From contig JBBPIU010000001.1 in the NCBI GenBank assembly GCA_038040245.1, positions 14,319-78,318 of the forward strand: a stretch of 64,000 nt of DNA. Direction: 5' to 3'. Positions 40,086 to 50,586 of the stretch are shown here, piece by piece. Under the pieces are notes generated by a model that made no database searches, had not been told where the DNA came from, and saw only the letters and a list, made by a program, of their open reading frames with translations. The stretch is from RBG-16-66-20 sp038040245 (GTDB taxonomy: Bacteria; Pseudomonadota; Gammaproteobacteria; Burkholderiales; SG8-39). Position numbers and translations under genes: made by a program. Position 1 is the stretch's first letter, and every line of letters begins with the position of its first letter.

Positions 40086-41258
40086 ATGAAATTCAAGGCA
40101 GGCTTGATCGCGCTGGCGCTTGCAGGATCTACGATGGCCGGCTCGGCGTTCGCGCAGACCCAGGGCGTGTCCAAGGGCGAGATCGTGATCGGTACCGTGC
40201 AGGACCTGTCCGGGCCGATCGTGGCGCTGTCCAAGCCCGCGGTGAACGGCATGCGCATGCGCGTGGACGAGATCAACGAGGGGGGCGGCATCCACGGCCG
40301 CAAGCTCAAGCTGGTGGTCGAGGATCACGGCTACGACCCGAAAAAGGCGGTGCTCGCAGCGCAAAAGCTGATCCAGAAGGACAAGATCTTCGCCGCGCTC
40401 GGCTCGATCGGCACGCCGACCGCGATGGCGGCGATGCCGCTGTACCTGGAGAAGAACGTCGCGCACCTGTTTCCGCTCACCGGCGCGCGCCAGATGTACG
40501 AGCCGCTGCACAAGCTGAAGTACTCCCTTGCCGCGCCGTACTTCGACCAGATGCGCGCCGCGCTCAAGGTGCTGATCAAGGAAAAAGGCCTCAAGCGCGC
40601 CTGCACCATTTACCAGGACGACGACTTCGGCGTCGAGGTGATGGAAGGCGGCGAGGCGGCGCTCAAGGATCTCGGCATGAAGTACGTCGAGAAGACCACC
40701 TACAAGCGCGGCACGACCGACTTCTCCTCGCAGGTGCAGAAGATGCGCGGCGCCAACTGCGACGTGGTGGTGATGGGCACCATCATCCGCGAGACCATCG
40801 GCACCATCGGGACGGCGCGCAAGCTTGGCTGGAATCCGGAGTTCATCGGCACCACCGCGAGCTACTTCGACATCATCCACAAGCTCGGCGGCCCGGCGAT
40901 GAACGGTTTCTACTCGGCTGCAACGCTCAACTATCCCTACGCCGACGACCCGTCGGCCAACGTGCGCAGCTGGTTCCAGCGCTACAAGGAGAAGTACAAG
41001 GAAGACGCGACCGTCCTCTCCGTGTACGGCTACCAGATCGTCTCGCTGTTCGGCGCGATCGCGGAGCGCGCCGGCCCGAACCTGACACCCGACAGCTACG
41101 CCAAGGCAAACGACAGCCATACCCAGCCGCGCGACATGTTCGGCGGCGACGAGCAGAAGTTCGGGCCGAAGAAGCACCTCGGGTCGAACCGGGCGAAGCT
41201 GTGCCAGATCCAGGAAGGACGCTGGCGCTGCCTCACCGATTACATCACCGACCTGTAG
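40086..41258 (+). CDS. livK: ABC importer substrate-binding protein, LivK type
   Basis: 390 residues from ATG 40086, supported by AGAGGAG upstream; an in-frame ATG at 40059 would lengthen the n-region of the signal peptide unnaturally. Signal peptide MKFKAGLIALALAGSTMAGSAFA. Type I periplasmic binding fold: VIGTVQDLSGPIVALSKPAVNGM, LVVEDHGYDPKKAVLAAQKL, FAALGSIGTPTAMAAMPLYLEKNVAHLFPLTGA, CTIYQDDDFGVEVMEG. The family includes receptors for branched amino acids, amides and aromatic acids; the coupled ligase argues for an organic acid. Ends 2 bases from the convergent hemF stop. Confidence 0.92.
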   Translation: MKFKAGLIALALAGSTMAGSAFAQTQGVSKGEIVIGTVQDLSGPIVALSKPAVNGMRMRVDEINEGGGIHGRKLKLVVEDHGYDPKKAVLAAQKLIQKDKIFAALGSIGTPTAMAAMPLYLEKNVAHLFPLTGARQMYEPLHKLKYSLAAPYFDQMRAALKVLIKEKGLKRACTIYQDDDFGVEVMEGGEAALKDLGMKYVEKTTYKRGTTDFSSQVQKMRGANCDVVVMGTIIRETIGTIGTARKLGWNPEFIGTTASYFDIIHKLGGPAMNGFYSAATLNYPYADDPSANVRSWFQRYKEKYKEDATVLSVYGYQIVSLFGAIAERAGPNLTPDSYAKANDSHTQPRDMFGGDEQKFGPKKHLGSNRAKLCQIQEGRWRCLTDYITDL

Positions 41259-41260
41259 CC

Positions 41261-42142
41261 CTAGACCCAGTCCTTCGGTACTAGAAAATCCGTGTAGAGC
41301 TTTTCTTCCGGAGAGCCGGGTGCGGGCGTCCAGGCGTAGCGCCAGGTGACGGCGGGCGGCAGGGATATGAGGATCGATTCGGTACGGCCGCCGGACTGCA
41401 GGCCGAACAGCGTCCCCCGGTCCTGCACCAGGTTGAATTCCACGTAGCGCCCGCGCCGGTAGCACTGGAAGGCGCGTTCAGCGCCGCTGTACGGCGTGGC
41501 GCGGCGGCGCTCGAGGATCGGCGCGTAGGCGGTGATGAAGTGATCGCCGACCGAACGAGTGAGAGAAAATGCGGCGGGGAAATCTGGCTCCGACAAATCG
41601 TCGAAGAAGATGCCGCCGATGCCGCGCGGCTCGTTCCTGTGCTTGAGGAAGAAATATTCGTCGCACCACTTCTTGTAGCGCGGGTGCAGGTCCGCGCCGA
41701 AGGGCTCGAGCGCGCGCCTGCAGGTGCTGTGGAAATGCTTCGCGTCCTCCTCGAAGCCGTAATAGGGCGTCAGGTCCATGCCGCCGCCGAACCACCAGCT
41801 GTTCCCGGAAGAAAAGAAACGCACATTGAGGTGCACCGTGGGGCAATAAGGGTTGCGCGGATGCAGCACCAGCGACACGCCCATGGCCTCGTAGCGCTGC
41901 CCGGCAAGCCGCGGGTGCGCGGCAGAGGCGCCGTGCGGCAGCTTGCTGCCCGACACATGCGAAAAGCCGACGCCGCCGCGCTCGAACAGCTTGCCTTCCT
42001 CGATGGTGCAGGTGGATCCGCCGCCGCCCTCGGCGCGCTCCCAGCGGTCCGTGGTGAACGCACTGCCGTCCAGCGCTTCGAGCGCCGCCACGATGCGCGC
42101 CTGCAGCGCGGTGAAGTAATCGCGGACCGGGCGGGTGTCCAC
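41261..42142 (-). CDS. hemF: Aerobic coproporphyrinogen-III oxidase
   Basis: 293 residues from a GTG at 42142, just after the purD stop. Strong HemF motifs: GGGSTCTIEEGKLFERGGVGFS, VHLNVRFFSSGNSWWFGGGMDLTPYY, WCDEYFFLKHRNEPRGIGGIFFDD, RRGRYVEFNLVQDRGTLFGLQSGGRTESILIS. Oxygen-dependent conversion of coproporphyrinogen III to protoporphyrinogen IX for heme, so the host has aerobic heme synthesis. Last gene of the leftward dusB-fis-purH-purD-hemF run. Confidence 0.95.
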   Translation of the reverse strand: MDTRPVRDYFTALQARIVAALEALDGSAFTTDRWERAEGGGGSTCTIEEGKLFERGGVGFSHVSGSKLPHGASAAHPRLAGQRYEAMGVSLVLHPRNPYCPTVHLNVRFFSSGNSWWFGGGMDLTPYYGFEEDAKHFHSTCRRALEPFGADLHPRYKKWCDEYFFLKHRNEPRGIGGIFFDDLSEPDFPAAFSLTRSVGDHFITAYAPILERRRATPYSGAERAFQCYRRGRYVEFNLVQDRGTLFGLQSGGRTESILISLPPAVTWRYAWTPAPGSPEEKLYTDFLVPKDWV

Positions 42143-42143
42143 C

Positions 42144-43415
<1,272 letters not shown>

Positions 43416-43428
43416 CGCGGCTTGCTCA

Positions 43429-45018
43429 TCAGTGCCTGAAGTGGCGCACGCCGGTGAATACCATGGCGATGCCGCGTTCGTCGGCCGCGGCGATCACTTC
43501 CTCGTCGCGCACGCTGCCGCCGGGCTGGATCACGGCCGTGGCGCCGGCGTCGATCACCGCGTCCAGGCCGTCGCGGAAAGGGAAAAAGGCATCCGACGCG
43601 ACCACCGAACCGGCAATCACGAGGCCGGCATTCTGCGCCTTGATCGCGGCGATGCGCGCGCTGTCGACGCGACTCATCTGCCCGGCGCCGACGCCGACGG
43701 TGGCGCCGTCGCGGCAGAACACGATGGCATTGGATTTCACGTACTTCGCCACCTTCCATGCGAACAGCAGGTCGTCAAGTTGCCGCGCGGTCGGCTGCCG
43801 CTTGGTGACCACCTTAAGCTCGCCGCGTGCCAACTCGCGGTTGTCGGCGCTCTGGATCAGCAGGCCCGAGCCGACGCGCTTCACGTCGTGCGAATTGCGG
43901 CCCTGCTCCCAAGGCGTCGTGCCGTCGCGCTTGACGCCCTCGAGCGGGATTTCCAGCACGCGCGTGTTGGCTTTGCCGGCGAAAATCTTGCGCGCCTCGT
44001 CGCTGCAGGCCGGCGCGATCAGCACCTCGACGAACTGTTTCGCCACCAACTGCGCCGCCGCGCGGTCGACCGCGGTATTGAAGGCGATGATGCCGCCGAA
44101 GGCCGAGGTGGGGTCGGTCTGAAGGGCGTTCGCGTATGCCTCGGCCGCGTTGCCGGCAACCGCCACGCCGCAAGGGTTGGCGTGCTTGACGATCACGCAG
44201 GCCGGGCCGTCGAAACTCTTCACGCATTCCCAGGCCGCGTCGGCATCGGCGATGTTGTTGTACGAAAGCTCCTTGCCCTGCAGTTGCTTTGCCATCACAA
44301 GGGAGCCGGGTGCGGGGTAAAGATCCCGGTAGAACGCGGCGCTCTGGTGCGGGTTCTCGCCGTAGCGCAGATCCTGTAGTTTGACGAAGCGACTGTTATT
44401 TTGCGCCGGGAACTCGCCGCGCGTGCCATCCGGCCGCAAGGACGAGAGGTAGTCGCTGATCGCGGCGTCGTAGTTGCTGATGCGATTGAATGCCGCCACG
44501 GCGAGCGCGAAGCGCGTCGCTTCGCCGACCTTGCCGTCGCGCTTCAATTGCTCGATTACACCGGCGTACTGCGAGGCGTCGGTGAGCACCGCCACGTCCT
44601 GCCAGTTCTTCGCGGCGGAACGCACCATCGCCGGACCGCCGATGTCGATGTTCTCGATCGCGTCCTCGAGCGTGCAGCCCGGCCTGGCTAGCGTAGCTTC
44701 GAAGGGATAGAGATTCACGACCAGCAGGTCGATGGCGGCGATGCCGTGTTCTTTCAGAGCCGCCACGTGCGCCGGCAGGTCGCGCCGCGCGAGCAGGCCG
44801 CCGTGGATCGCCGGGTGCAGCGTCTTCACCCGGCCGTCGAGTATTTCCGGGAATCCGGTGTGCGCCGACACTTCGGTGACGCGCACGCCTTCCTTTTCGA
44901 GCAGCCTGGCGGTGCCGCCGGTGGAGAGGATCTGCACGCCGAGCGCGGCGAGGGCGCGCGCGAACTCCACCACGCCCGCTTTGTCGGAGACGCTGAGCAG
45001 CGCCCGCGCGACCTTCAC
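43429..45018 (-). CDS. purH: Bifunctional AICAR transformylase / IMP cyclohydrolase
   Basis: 529 residues from GTG 45018, which overlaps the fis stop (GTGA); 529 is also the E. coli length. N-terminal IMP cyclohydrolase: ALLSVSDKAGVVEFARAL, STGGTARLLEKEGV, VKTLHPAIHGGLLARRD. C-terminal transformylase: DLRYGENPHQSAAFY, VIVKHANPCGVAVAG with the catalytic Lys-His, GVGAGQMSRVDSARIA, and SDAFFPFRDGLD. Last two steps of IMP synthesis. Confidence 0.96.
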   Translation of the reverse strand: MKVARALLSVSDKAGVVEFARALAALGVQILSTGGTARLLEKEGVRVTEVSAHTGFPEILDGRVKTLHPAIHGGLLARRDLPAHVAALKEHGIAAIDLLVVNLYPFEATLARPGCTLEDAIENIDIGGPAMVRSAAKNWQDVAVLTDASQYAGVIEQLKRDGKVGEATRFALAVAAFNRISNYDAAISDYLSSLRPDGTRGEFPAQNNSRFVKLQDLRYGENPHQSAAFYRDLYPAPGSLVMAKQLQGKELSYNNIADADAAWECVKSFDGPACVIVKHANPCGVAVAGNAAEAYANALQTDPTSAFGGIIAFNTAVDRAAAQLVAKQFVEVLIAPACSDEARKIFAGKANTRVLEIPLEGVKRDGTTPWEQGRNSHDVKRVGSGLLIQSADNRELARGELKVVTKRQPTARQLDDLLFAWKVAKYVKSNAIVFCRDGATVGVGAGQMSRVDSARIAAIKAQNAGLVIAGSVVASDAFFPFRDGLDAVIDAGATAVIQPGGSVRDEEVIAAADERGIAMVFTGVRHFRH

Positions 45019-45254
45019 GCCTTGATCCGCAGCTGCTGAATCTTCTTGCGCAGGGTATTGCGGTCGATGCCGAGCATCGCGGCGGCAGCGCTCTGGTTGC
45101 CCGCGACCTTGCCGAGCACCGTCTCGATCAGCGGCCGCTCGATGTTCTTCAGCACCATGTCGTAGATCGCGGTCGGCTTTTCGCCGTCCATATCCCTGAA
45201 GTAGCGCTCCAGCGAGCGCTTCACGGCATCGGCAAGCTCGGTATTGCGGCTCAT
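45015..45254 (-). CDS. fis: Nucleoid protein Fis
   Basis: 79 residues, slightly shorter than E. coli Fis (98). The C-terminal helix-turn-helix is conserved: VLGKVAGNQSAAAAMLGIDRNTLRKKIQQL. The N-terminal beta-hairpin arm that contacts Hin/Gin recombinases in enterics is absent, as usual for betaproteobacterial Fis. Start overlaps dusB (ATGA) and stop overlaps purH (GTGA), so dusB-fis-purH is one tightly coupled operon; dusB-fis linkage is conserved through gamma- and betaproteobacteria. Confidence 0.94.
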   Translation of the reverse strand: MSRNTELADAVKRSLERYFRDMDGEKPTAIYDMVLKNIERPLIETVLGKVAGNQSAAAAMLGIDRNTLRKKIQQLRIKA

Positions 45255-46219
45255 GCGGGCAGTTCGTCGAAGTAGCGGCCCACGGCGGCGAGCTGCGCGC
45301 TCGCGGACAGGATCTCGTTGGCCTCGCGGCGGAAGGCCTCGCCGCCCGGCAGCCCGCGCGTGTACCAGCCGATGTGCTTGCGCGCGATGCGCACGCCGAG
45401 CGCTTCGCCGTAGAGCGAATAAATGCCTTCGAAGTGTTCGAGCGCCACCGCGCGCATCTCCGCAGGCGACGGGGGTGCGAGGTGCTTTCCGGTTTCCAGG
45501 AAATGCGCAAACTCCCGGAAAATCCATGGGCGGCCGTGGGCGGCCCGGCCGATCATGATGCCGTCGGCGCCGGTGAGCGCGAGCACGCGCCTCGCCTCTT
45601 CGGGCGTCGCGATGTCGCCATTGGCGATCACCGGAATGCGCACGCCCGCCTTGACTTCGGCAATGGTTTCGAACTCGGCCTCGCCGCGGAAGCCGCAGGC
45701 GCGGCTGCGTCCGTGGACAGCGAGCAGCCTCACGCCCGATGCTTCGGCGATTCTGGCGATGCGCAGCGCGTTCTTGCGCTCGGGACTGGGACCGGTGCGG
45801 ATCTTCAGCGTCACGGGCACCTCCACCGCGGCGACGACCGCCTCCAGAATGCGCGCCACCAGCGGCTCGTCGGACAGCAGCGCGGAGCCGGCGGCGACAT
45901 TGCAGACCTTTTTCGCCGGGCAACCCATGTTGATGTCGATGATCTGCGCGCCTTCGGCGGCATTGACGCGGGCGGCGTCGGCCATCATGGCCGGGTCGGC
46001 CCCGGCAATTTGCACCGAAACGGGACTGGCCTCGCCGCGATGCTCCAGGCGCAGGCGCGATTTGCGGGTGCCGCGCAGCTCGGGACGCGAAGAAACCATT
46101 TCGGAGATCGCGAGGCCGGCGCCGAAGCGACGGCAGAGCGTGCGGAAGGGCCGGTCGGTGACGCCCGCCATCGGAGCAGCGAACAAGCCATTGCGCAATA
46201 CATGCGCGCCAAGGCGCAT
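45251..46219 (-). CDS. dusB: tRNA-dihydrouridine synthase B
   Basis: 322 residues from ATG 46219 (MRLGAHVLRNGLFAAPMAGV), the position where DusB proteins normally begin. FMN barrel motifs: APMAGVTDRPFRTLCRRFG, IDINMGCPAKKVCNV with the catalytic cysteine, LKIRTGPSPERKNA, VHGRSRACGF, IANGDIATPEEARR. The start codon lies in a 27-bp tandem repeat, so in-frame starts recur at 46246 and 46273 and would add LGAQDLQMR units. Upstream is a 100-N assembly gap, so the true 5' region is uncertain. Confidence 0.93.
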   Translation of the reverse strand: MRLGAHVLRNGLFAAPMAGVTDRPFRTLCRRFGAGLAISEMVSSRPELRGTRKSRLRLEHRGEASPVSVQIAGADPAMMADAARVNAAEGAQIIDINMGCPAKKVCNVAAGSALLSDEPLVARILEAVVAAVEVPVTLKIRTGPSPERKNALRIARIAEASGVRLLAVHGRSRACGFRGEAEFETIAEVKAGVRIPVIANGDIATPEEARRVLALTGADGIMIGRAAHGRPWIFREFAHFLETGKHLAPPSPAEMRAVALEHFEGIYSLYGEALGVRIARKHIGWYTRGLPGGEAFRREANEILSASAQLAAVGRYFDELPA

Positions 46220-46284
46220 CTGTAAATCCTGCGCGCCAAGGCGCATCTGTAAATCCTGCGCGCCGAGCTGCATTTGTACTAGTG
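46203..46284. repeat. 27-bp tandem repeat carrying the dusB start codon
   Basis: Two exact 27-base units (46203-46229 and 46230-46256, beginning TGCGCGCCAAGGCGCATCTG) plus a diverged third (46257-46284, ending TTTGTACTAGTG). On the minus strand each unit is nine in-frame codons with an ATG, encoding LGAQDLQMR. The sequence then runs into the N gap, and unit 2 plus unit 3 reappear after it at 46385-46439. Confidence 0.85.
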
Positions 46285-46384
46285 NNNNNNNNNNNNNNNN
46301 NNNNNNNNNNNNNNNNNNNNNNNNNNNNNNNNNNNNNNNNNNNNNNNNNNNNNNNNNNNNNNNNNNNNNNNNNNNNNNNNNNNN
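46285..46384. other. Assembly gap (100 N), likely artefactual
   Basis: Exactly 100 unknown bases. The 55 bases before it (46230-46284) and after it (46385-46439) are identical, so the two contigs probably overlap and the gap length is a placeholder; additional tandem units could also be hidden. The rest of 46220-46540 holds no gene that I can support. Confidence 0.9.
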
Positions 46385-46540
46385 TGCGCGCCAAGGCGCA
46401 TCTGTAAATCCTGCGCGCCGAGCTGCATTTGTACTAGTGGTTGGAGGTCATCCGAGGGGAGCGAATTCTAGCGCGTTCCGTTGCCAAAAAACATCGGCAT
46501 TGTTGCGTTTTTCAAACACGCATTGCAGATGCCGCAACGG

Positions 46541-47597
46541 CTACGGCAACGCGGAGGTTCCGTAAATCATGCGGCGCGCGAAAAAACGTCGTGCCGGCAG
46601 GCAAATGTCCAACGCGGTTAATCCAAATCCTCGCATCAGCCCGGTCAAGGGGTTCGCGCCTAGAAAGGCCCCGGCCAGGAAATCGGTGATCCGCACGGTC
46701 GCCATCGCATCCAGGCGGCGCATCGCGGCGAAGCGCTGCAGCACGCGCGCATCGCCCGGGTCTTGCGCATCACGCAAGACTTGCGCCAGATCCCAGGCGT
46801 CGCGCAGACCGAGATTCAGGCCTTGGCCGGCGACCGGGTGCAGCATTTGCGCCGCGTTGCCGATATAGGCTTCACGCTCACCGACCCGCGAAGGCCGCAC
46901 GCGCAACGCGAGGGGCGCGCGGCCGCGCTCGCTGACGGCGACGAATTCGCCCACGCGCCTGCCGAAGGCGCCTGCGAGGGCTTGCAGGAATTCCGTTTCG
47001 GGCGCGCCGCACAACGCCTGCGCCCGCTCCGGGTGCATGCCCCACACCGCACAATAGCGCCCGCCCAGGGGCAGCAGCGCGAGAGGTCCCTCCGGCGTGA
47101 AGCGCTCCCATGCGGTTGCGTCGGCGGCGGGCCTGGTCGTGACCAGCGCCACGATGGCCTCCTGCTGATAGTCCTTTTCCTCTACGTTGCCGGAGTCGCT
47201 GAATGAGCCCTCCGCATGGACGACGAGCCTGGCGTCGCCGGGTTCGCTTTCGAGCGGAATTCCCGAGTGTTCCACCTCGGACAAAAGACAATTCAACAAA
47301 GACCCGTAGTCCACCACATACCCCAGCGCCGGAACGCCCGCATCGCTTGCGTCAATGCAGGTGCGGCCGAAAGCGCCCTGCTGCGAGATGTGGATCGTGC
47401 CGATCGGGGTGGACTCGAGCGCGCGCCAGGCGCCGATGCGCTCGAGGATCAGCCGGCTGGCGTGCGACAGGGCTATCGGCCTGAGAGGCACTTTTCCCGC
47501 GAGCGCCTTTCTTTCCACCAGGCAGACGCTTTTCCCGGCCGCGTGTAACAAAAGCGCCAGCACGCAACCGACCGGCCCGGCCCCCTGGACGCAGACT

Positions 47598-47608
<11 letters not shown>
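46541..47608 (-). CDS. ubiH: UbiH/UbiF-family FAD-dependent ubiquinone-biosynthesis hydroxylase
   Basis: 355 residues from ATG 47608 (MPVEVCVQGAGPVGC); an in-frame ATG at 47620 is possible. FAD motif QGAGPVGCVLALLLH; second FAD motif YIGNAAQMLHPVAGQGLNLGLRDAWDLA, which is the UbiH-family signature with Asn in place of Asp. It hydroxylates the ubiquinone ring, but which position (UbiH, UbiF, UbiI) cannot be told reliably. The DG motif in the middle is weak. The start overlaps the pepP stop, matching the common pepP-ubiH arrangement of proteobacteria. Confidence 0.9.
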
Positions 47609-48925
<1,317 letters not shown>

Positions 48926-48929
<4 letters not shown>

Positions 48930-49597
48930 GTTTTTTTCAGTCGTGCTTCCAGCGCGGACAGGCGCTCCGGGGTACCGACATCGCTCCAGTACCCTTCATA
49001 CAGTTCACCCGTTACTTGGCCGCGTTCCGCGGCTGCGCGCCACAGTGGCGCGAGCTGCGCTTTCTGTCCGGCGGCGACACCGGCGACGAGGTGGGGCGAA
49101 ATCACCGCAATGCCTGCATAAGTGTAGCGCGGCGAGGGCGCGTTGCCGACGACACTCTCTTCGAGTGAAAAATCGCCCGGCGGGTGCTGCGGCGGGTTCG
49201 GCACGAGTACGAGATGCGACAGGCGCTTGCCCAGATCGAATCCTCTCAACTTCGAAAACACGTAGTCGCACCAGATGTCGGCATTCACCAGGAGGAAAGG
49301 TTCGGGCCCCAGCAGCGCGCGCGCCTGCGCGATGCCGCCCGCCGTTTCCAGCGGCGCGGCTTCGTGCGACCAGTCGATCCGCAACCCTTCGCGGCTGCCG
49401 TCGCCGAAGCGGGCCATGATTTTCCCGGCGTGGTGCGAGACGTTGATCACGGCGCGCGTGAAACCGGCGCGCGCCAGGCGATCCAGATGCCGCCCGAGCA
49501 GCGTTTGGCCCGCGACCTCGACCAGCGGCTTCGGGATCGACTCGGTGAGAGGCCGCAGCCGCTCGCCCCGGCCGGCGGCGAGGATCATGGCGTTCAT
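48926..49597 (-). CDS. murU: N-acetylmuramate 1-phosphate uridylyltransferase
   Basis: 223 residues. Nucleotidyltransferase: MNAMILAAGRGERLRPLTESIPKPLVEVAG, with the RGERLRPLT loop and the KP lysine; FLLVNADIWCDY holds the metal aspartate; SDVGTPERLSALEARL is at the end. Overlapping downstream of amgK, the pair defines the peptidoglycan-recycling shortcut of pseudomonads and many proteobacteria, which turns N-acetylmuramate directly into UDP-MurNAc and bypasses MurA, the fosfomycin target. The context makes MurU much more likely than a glucose- or mannose-1-phosphate enzyme. Confidence 0.9.
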
Positions 49598-50568
49598 GCC
49601 GAGGCCAGGGTATCGAGAAGGCGCGCCAGCGGCGCCAGCTCCCGGTAGCGCCGGCAGGTGGCGAGCAGATAGTCGAGCACCAGCGGAATATCGGCCAGAT
49701 AACGCTGCTTGCCGTCGCGATGGCGGAGGCGCGCGAAAATGCCGGCCACCTTCAGTTGCCGCTGCGCGCCCATCCACTCGAAATCGCGGTAGAACCCGGC
49801 AAAATCGGCGCGCACCGGAAGGCCGGCCTGGCGCGCCTTTTCCCAGTAGCGCACCACCCAGTCGAGCACCTGCGGTTCTTCCCAGCGCACATAGGCGTCC
49901 CTGAAGAGCGAGACCAGGTCGTAGGTGATGGGGCCGTAGACCGCATCCTGGAAGTCCAGAACGCCCGGCAACGGCTCGCAGACCATCAGGTTGCGGCAGT
50001 GATAGTCCCGGTGCACGAATACCCGCGGCTGCGCGAGGTTATTGGCAAGCAGCGATTCAAACGCGGCCTGCAGGGTCCGGGCGTCGTCCGGCGCCAGGTC
50101 CCGGCGCAGTTCGCGCGCCAGGTACCAGTCCGGAAACAGGCGCAGTTCGCGCTCGAGGAGCGCCCGGTCGTATTCGGGCAGGACCCCCGGGCGGCTCGCG
50201 AGCTGGATGCGGATCAGGGCGTTCGTCGCGGCCGCGTACAGGTCCGCCGGATTGCTCCGGCCGAAACTATCGAGGAAGGTCGCCTCACCGAGGTCTTCCA
50301 GCAGCAGAAAGCCGGCCTGAAGGTCCCGGGCGTGGATCGCAGGCACGTGCACGCCTGCGGCCGAGAACACCCCGGCGACGTGCAGGAACGGGCCGCAGTT
50401 CTCCTTGCCGGGCGGCGCATCCATGACGACGAAACTGCGGCCGTCGGCGAGGCGGGCGCGGTAGTACCGGCGAAAGCTCGCATCCTCCGAGGCCGGGGCC
50501 AGCGTGAAGGGAATGGCCGGAAATTCTGCGCCGAGCCAGCGCTCGAGCGCGACGAGCCTGAAATCCAT
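49594..50568 (-). CDS. amgK: N-acetylmuramate/N-acetylglucosamine kinase
   Basis: 324 residues from ATG 50568 (MDFRLVALERWLG); an upstream in-frame start would run into lptD. APH-type kinase: FVVMDAPPGKENCGPFL, FLLLEDLGE, catalytic VFVHRDYHCRNLM and metal-binding GVLDFQDAVYGPITYDLVSL. It phosphorylates MurNAc at the anomeric position for MurU. Divergent from lptD, with 18 bases between start codons, as in Pseudomonas; each promoter must therefore lie inside the neighbouring gene. Confidence 0.92.
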   Translation of the reverse strand: MDFRLVALERWLGAEFPAIPFTLAPASEDASFRRYYRARLADGRSFVVMDAPPGKENCGPFLHVAGVFSAAGVHVPAIHARDLQAGFLLLEDLGEATFLDSFGRSNPADLYAAATNALIRIQLASRPGVLPEYDRALLERELRLFPDWYLARELRRDLAPDDARTLQAAFESLLANNLAQPRVFVHRDYHCRNLMVCEPLPGVLDFQDAVYGPITYDLVSLFRDAYVRWEEPQVLDWVVRYWEKARQAGLPVRADFAGFYRDFEWMGAQRQLKVAGIFARLRHRDGKQRYLADIPLVLDYLLATCRRYRELAPLARLLDTLASA

Positions 50569-50586
50569 TGCGAAGTGGGCGGAATT

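Noticed and set aside
46285..46439. The duplicated 55 bases as a genuine direct repeat flanking a mobile element
   Set aside because: The intervening DNA is exactly 100 N with identical ends on both sides, which is the signature of an unmerged contig overlap rather than of a target-site duplication.
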